From Flavobacterium sp. M31R6 (lineage in GTDB: Bacteria > Bacteroidota > Bacteroidia > Flavobacteriales > Flavobacteriaceae), in assembly GCF_013284035.1 (NCBI RefSeq), contig NZ_CP054141.1, forward strand, positions 2,356,001 to 2,420,000: a stretch of DNA of 64,000 nt, given 5' to 3'. Each line of letters begins with the position of its first letter. The first letter of the stretch is position 1. The translations under genes were made by a program, and so were the position numbers. The notes beneath the pieces were generated by a model. The model was given only the letters and a program-made list of their open reading frames with translations. It was not told the origin of the DNA and searched no databases. This document shows, in pieces, positions 60,673-64,000 of this stretch.

Positions 60673-62946
60673 ATGAACAAATCAAAAAAACAAATGAAAA
60701 AAAGTATAAACCAATTTATAGGTACTGCCAGTTTGAAAACTTTGCTTTTTTTACTATTGACCAGTTTTCAGTTTAGTGCTTACGGAAAGATAATTCCTCT
60801 TGTTTCAAAAGGCAAAAGCGATTATGTTATCGTAATTTCAGCCAAAGAAAACGAGTCAGAAAAACAAGCAGCTTTGCTTTTGCAAAAATACGTTTCCCAA
60901 ATTTCGGGTTATGCGCCTCCTATTTCTAAAAATCAATTAGTGAACAGAAAAAAGACAATTTATATTAATGTTTCCAATGCCATTAAGAATCCCGATGGAT
61001 TTTCGATAAAGACCAAAAATGGAAAGCTTTACATTGAAGGCGGAAACAAGAAAGGATGTATTTATGGCGTTGTAACCTTGCTCGAAAAGTATATGGGCTG
61101 CCGTTATTATAGTTCGACTTATGCAGTGATTCCGTCGACAAAGGATATTAATTTGCCGGAGATTGACTTAAAAGATGAGCCAAAAAATGATTGCCGAATT
61201 GTTTATATCGTGGATAAAGTGGGACAGGAATTTCTGGATTGGAACCGACTCAATACCGTTGATGAAATTTTTGCCAAAGGTTATTATGTACATACGTTTG
61301 GAAAATTGGTTCCGTGGCAGGAGTATTTCAAAGCTCATCCAGAATATTTCTCTGAAATGAATGGCAGAAGAAATATTGACCAATTGTGTTTGTCAAATCC
61401 AGAAGTTTTGAAATTGACTATCGAAAAACTGAAAAGGGAAATGGCACTTCAACCGAATGAGGAGTACTGGTCAGTGAGCCAGAATGACAATTTTTCGTAT
61501 TGTCAATGCGAAAAATGTAATAAGATTATCGCTGAGGAGGGAAGTCCGTCTGGTCCAATTATTCGTTTCGTAAATGAAGTGGCCAAACAATTCCCCGATA
61601 AAATTATCTCTACTTTGGCTTACGAATATTCCCGAAAAGCACCAGCCATTACAAAACCAGCCAAAAATGTTCAGGTAATGTTGTGCACCATCGAATTGAA
61701 TCGCAGTAAAGCAATTGAAGAGGATAAAGGAAGCGAATCGTTTAAAAATGATATCATCGAATGGGGGAAAATTTGCAATCATATTTATCTGTGGGATTAC
61801 AATATTGATTTTGCCAATTCGGTGAGTCCTTTCCCAAATTTACAAGTACTTCAGCCCAATATTCAGTTTTTTGTAAAGAATAATGTTTCGGCTCATTTTC
61901 AACAAGCAAATGCTTCGGTGGGTTCTGAATTTTCGGAGTTGAAAGTCTATTTACTTTCCCGTTTGTTGTGGAATCCAGATGCAAATGTGGCTCAAATAAC
62001 AGATGAATTTTTGAATGGTTATTATGGTAATGCGGCTCCATGGATTAAAAAATATATTGATAAACTCGAAAGTGAATTGAAGAAAAGCGGTGACGGACTT
62101 GATATTTACGGACATCCGACAAGTCATCAGAATACTTTTTTATCACAAGACAATGTCAATGATTATAATGCTTATTTTGATAATGCCGAGAAGGAAACCC
62201 AGAATGATGCAACTCAGTTATTGCATGTGAAAGTGGCACGATTGCCGTTGCAGTTTGCCATTATGGAAATTGGTAAAAACGATATGTTTGGTCCGCGAGG
62301 TTGGTATTCGGAGAAAAATGGTGACTATACCGTGATTCCCGAAAAAGTGCAAATGATTGAAGATTTTTATTCGGTTTGCCAACAGGCCAATATTGATCAT
62401 TTGAATGAATCTGGTTTAACTCCCAAATCGTACTACGAAAGCACCAAACGTTTCATTGATGTACAGGTAAAAGGAAATTATTCCTTTAAGAAAAAGGTAA
62501 CTTCAGATGTGGCTCCGTCACCCCAGTACAACAAAGGGGATTTGGCTTATTTGACTAATGGTGTGAGAGGGGACAGTAATTACAAAGTGCATTGGCTGGG
62601 TTGGGATGGAATAGATTTTACTTTAACACTCGATTTGGAGAAAACAGTTCAAGCCAAAACAATCGAAATCAGTTCGCTTTGGGATGGCAAAAGTTGGATT
62701 CTTCATCCTGCAGGTATTCGCTGTCTGGTCTCCGATAATGGAAAAGATTTTACGGAAGTTGGTAATGTCTTAACAGAAGGCAATCAGGAAAAAGCAGAAG
62801 TCAGTAAAGTGTTTTCATTTACGGCTCCACAAAAGGGAATTCGCTATGTGAAATTTGAAATAAAAGGAACAAAACAATTACCGGAATGGCATCCTTCGGC
62901 AGGATCGAAATCATGGGTGTTTATTGATGAAATCGTGGTGCGATAG
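60673..62946 (+). CDS. GH163-like (DUF4838) secreted protein, likely endo-beta-N-acetylglucosaminidase
   Basis: Starts ATG 60673 or 60694 are both possible; an in-frame GTG lies at 60664. After the signal peptide (FQFSAYG) an N-terminal alpha/beta domain (DYVIVISAKENESEKQAALL, GCIYGVVTLLEKYMGCRYY) precedes the DUF4838 core with HPEYFSEMNGRRNIDQLCLS, WSVSQNDNFSYCQCEKCNKI, STLAYEYSRKAP and LWDYNIDFANS. The C-terminal 150 residues look like an F5/8-type (discoidin) sugar-binding module with VKFEIKGTKQLPEW. DUF4838 proteins founded family GH163, whose member BT1044 of Bacteroides thetaiotaomicron cleaves within the chitobiose core of complex N-glycans. That activity fits this locus. It has its own transcript after the terminator at 60627-60657. 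Confidence 0.75.
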   Translation: MNKSKKQMKKSINQFIGTASLKTLLFLLLTSFQFSAYGKIIPLVSKGKSDYVIVISAKENESEKQAALLLQKYVSQISGYAPPISKNQLVNRKKTIYINVSNAIKNPDGFSIKTKNGKLYIEGGNKKGCIYGVVTLLEKYMGCRYYSSTYAVIPSTKDINLPEIDLKDEPKNDCRIVYIVDKVGQEFLDWNRLNTVDEIFAKGYYVHTFGKLVPWQEYFKAHPEYFSEMNGRRNIDQLCLSNPEVLKLTIEKLKREMALQPNEEYWSVSQNDNFSYCQCEKCNKIIAEEGSPSGPIIRFVNEVAKQFPDKIISTLAYEYSRKAPAITKPAKNVQVMLCTIELNRSKAIEEDKGSESFKNDIIEWGKICNHIYLWDYNIDFANSVSPFPNLQVLQPNIQFFVKNNVSAHFQQANASVGSEFSELKVYLLSRLLWNPDANVAQITDEFLNGYYGNAAPWIKKYIDKLESELKKSGDGLDIYGHPTSHQNTFLSQDNVNDYNAYFDNAEKETQNDATQLLHVKVARLPLQFAIMEIGKNDMFGPRGWYSEKNGDYTVIPEKVQMIEDFYSVCQQANIDHLNESGLTPKSYYESTKRFIDVQVKGNYSFKKKVTSDVAPSPQYNKGDLAYLTNGVRGDSNYKVHWLGWDGIDFTLTLDLEKTVQAKTIEISSLWDGKSWILHPAGIRCLVSDNGKDFTEVGNVLTEGNQEKAEVSKVFSFTAPQKGIRYVKFEIKGTKQLPEWHPSAGSKSWVFIDEIVVR

Positions 62947-63207
62947 ATAAAAGGCAATTGTCTTGTGGAGCACTGAAATATAATATAGATCTGAAGTTGC
63001 ACTTTTCGGTTGCTTTGAAATTTATGAAGAGGTAATTAATAACTAAACAAAGATAATATTGAGTTAGTAAATCTATTTTGGCTATTATATCTTTAAGATT
63101 TTAATGCAGTAGGTAAAAAGCGAGTTATATGAAGGAAGCAGATGCATTGATTATGAATTTATTATACCGCTAAAATCTAAAAGTCTAAAAATTTAATAAC
63201 TAAAAAA

Positions 63208-63945
63208 ATGAAGGTTGCTTTATTCATACCCTGCTATATAGACCAATTTTATCCAAATGTGGGTATAGCTACTTTACAATTACTAGAAAAATTGGGCTGT
63301 GATGTTACTTTTCCTTTGCAGCAAACTTGCTGTGGACAGCCTATGGCCAATAGTGGTTTTGCAGGTCTGAGTAAGGGCTGCGACGTCAATTTTGTTAAAA
63401 ATTTCTCAGGATTTGATTATATAGTTGCTCCTTCGGGTAGTTGTGTTTTGCACGTAAAAGAACATTTGCATGATGACAAACATCCGGGAGAAGCATTACA
63501 GATTCGCAATACTATTTATGAACTCACCGAGTTTCTTACCGATATCCTTAAAGTAGAAAGCATTGATGCCCGTTTTCCTTATAAAGTCGGACTTCATAAT
63601 AGTTGTCACGGTCAAAGAGGATTGCATCTTTCTTCAATGACCGAAAGAATGTTACCTGAGTTTTCTAAGCCGGAAGAATTGTTAAACATGGTCAAAGGTA
63701 TAGAGCTTAGTAAACCCAAACGCAATGATGAATGTTGTGGTTTTGGAGGTACTTTCTGCGTGTTTGAAGAAGCGGTAAGCGTGAAAATGGGGAAAGACCG
63801 AATAAGCGAACACGAAGCCAATGAGGTAGATTACATAACCGGTGGCGATACCAGTTGTTTGATGCATTTGGAAGGTATATTAAAAAGACAGGGAAGCAAG
63901 ACAAAAACCATTCATATTGCTGAAATATTGAATAGCTTGTTGTAA
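63208..63945 (+). CDS. lutA: LutA-type (Fe-S)-binding subunit of the lactate utilisation complex
   Basis: The 245-residue protein contains the two CCG-type motifs of the LutA/YkgE family, TCCGQPMANSGF near residue 41 and CCGFGGTFCVFEEA near 180, with the conserved HNSCHGQRGL between them. LutABC oxidises L-lactate to pyruvate in the cytoplasm. The 261-bp gap before it contains no coding sequence I can identify, and the strand and function suggest that it belongs to a housekeeping operon outside the glycan locus. Confidence 0.9.
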   Translation: MKVALFIPCYIDQFYPNVGIATLQLLEKLGCDVTFPLQQTCCGQPMANSGFAGLSKGCDVNFVKNFSGFDYIVAPSGSCVLHVKEHLHDDKHPGEALQIRNTIYELTEFLTDILKVESIDARFPYKVGLHNSCHGQRGLHLSSMTERMLPEFSKPEELLNMVKGIELSKPKRNDECCGFGGTFCVFEEAVSVKMGKDRISEHEANEVDYITGGDTSCLMHLEGILKRQGSKTKTIHIAEILNSLL

Positions 63946-63991
63946 AAAATAATTAGTCTTTGAGTAAGGATTAAAAATAAATTTAAAAAGT

Positions 63992-64000
63992 ATGACGGCA
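63992..64000 (+). CDS. Start of the next gene, probably lutB (3 codons only)
   Basis: ATG at 63992 gives Met-Thr-Ala before the window ends, 46 bp after lutA. In lut operons the next gene is lutB (iron-sulfur/dehydrogenase subunit), so this is inferred from order alone. Confidence 0.35.

Noticed and set aside
1..64000. CRISPR arrays, tRNA, rRNA, insertion-sequence transposases and phage genes
   Set aside because: I looked for direct-repeat arrays, tRNA-like cloverleaf sequences and transposase or integrase motifs and saw none.

Overview
The window looks like chromosomal DNA from a Flavobacterium-type member of the Bacteroidetes. It is AT-rich, its promoters fit the flavobacterial TTG/TAnnTTTG pattern, it carries a SusC/SusD pair, and it is densely packed with secreted glycoside hydrolases. 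Apart from the flanking ends it reads as one large glycan-utilisation superlocus whose enzyme set fits asparagine-linked (N-) glycans, including core-fucosylated and possibly xylosylated or alpha-galactosylated forms.

Layout. (a) 1-11948, minus strand: a partial endonuclease/exonuclease/phosphatase-family protein, a GH92 alpha-mannosidase, a shortened GH2 beta-mannosidase, a GH35 beta-galactosidase, a secreted alpha/beta hydrolase and a 762-residue secreted protein of unrecognised family. (b) 12595-41695, plus strand: GH29, a RhaM-type mutarotase, an SDR dehydrogenase, GH110, GH2, GH29, GH38, GH3 (with PA14), GH95-like, a PNGase F homologue, GH20, a second GH3, a LacI-type regulator, SusC and SusD. 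(c) 42310-46445, minus strand: a two-domain PNGase F homologue, a third GH29 and an M28 peptidase. (d) 46770-62946, plus strand: a GntR regulator, a ROK kinase-phosphomannose isomerase fusion, an MFS sugar transporter, a sugar isomerase/epimerase-like TIM barrel, a PhyH-type dioxygenase, a second GH38, a second GH92, an (alpha/alpha)6-type glycosidase and a GH163-like (DUF4838) protein. (e) from 63208: the start of a lactate-utilisation (lut) operon, probably unrelated.

Working model (inference). PNGases and the GH163-like enzyme release N-glycans from glycoproteins. SusC/SusD import them. Periplasmic exoglycosidases remove Gal (GH110, GH35, GH2), Fuc (GH29 x3, GH95), GlcNAc (GH20), perhaps Xyl (GH3), alpha-Man (GH92 x2, GH38 x2) and the core beta-Man (GH2). 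Mannose enters by the MFS carrier and is converted to fructose-6-phosphate by the kinase-isomerase fusion. Fucose may be handled by the mutarotase and SDR dehydrogenase.

Regulation. A 16-bp imperfect palindrome close to ACTAAAWCGWTTTAGT recurs in the intergenic regions in front of most transcription units, including twice in the lacI-type gene's own promoter. A different perfect 9-bp inverted repeat precedes the gntR-type gene. Several decayed gene tails and one MITE-like element mark junctions where the locus has been rearranged.
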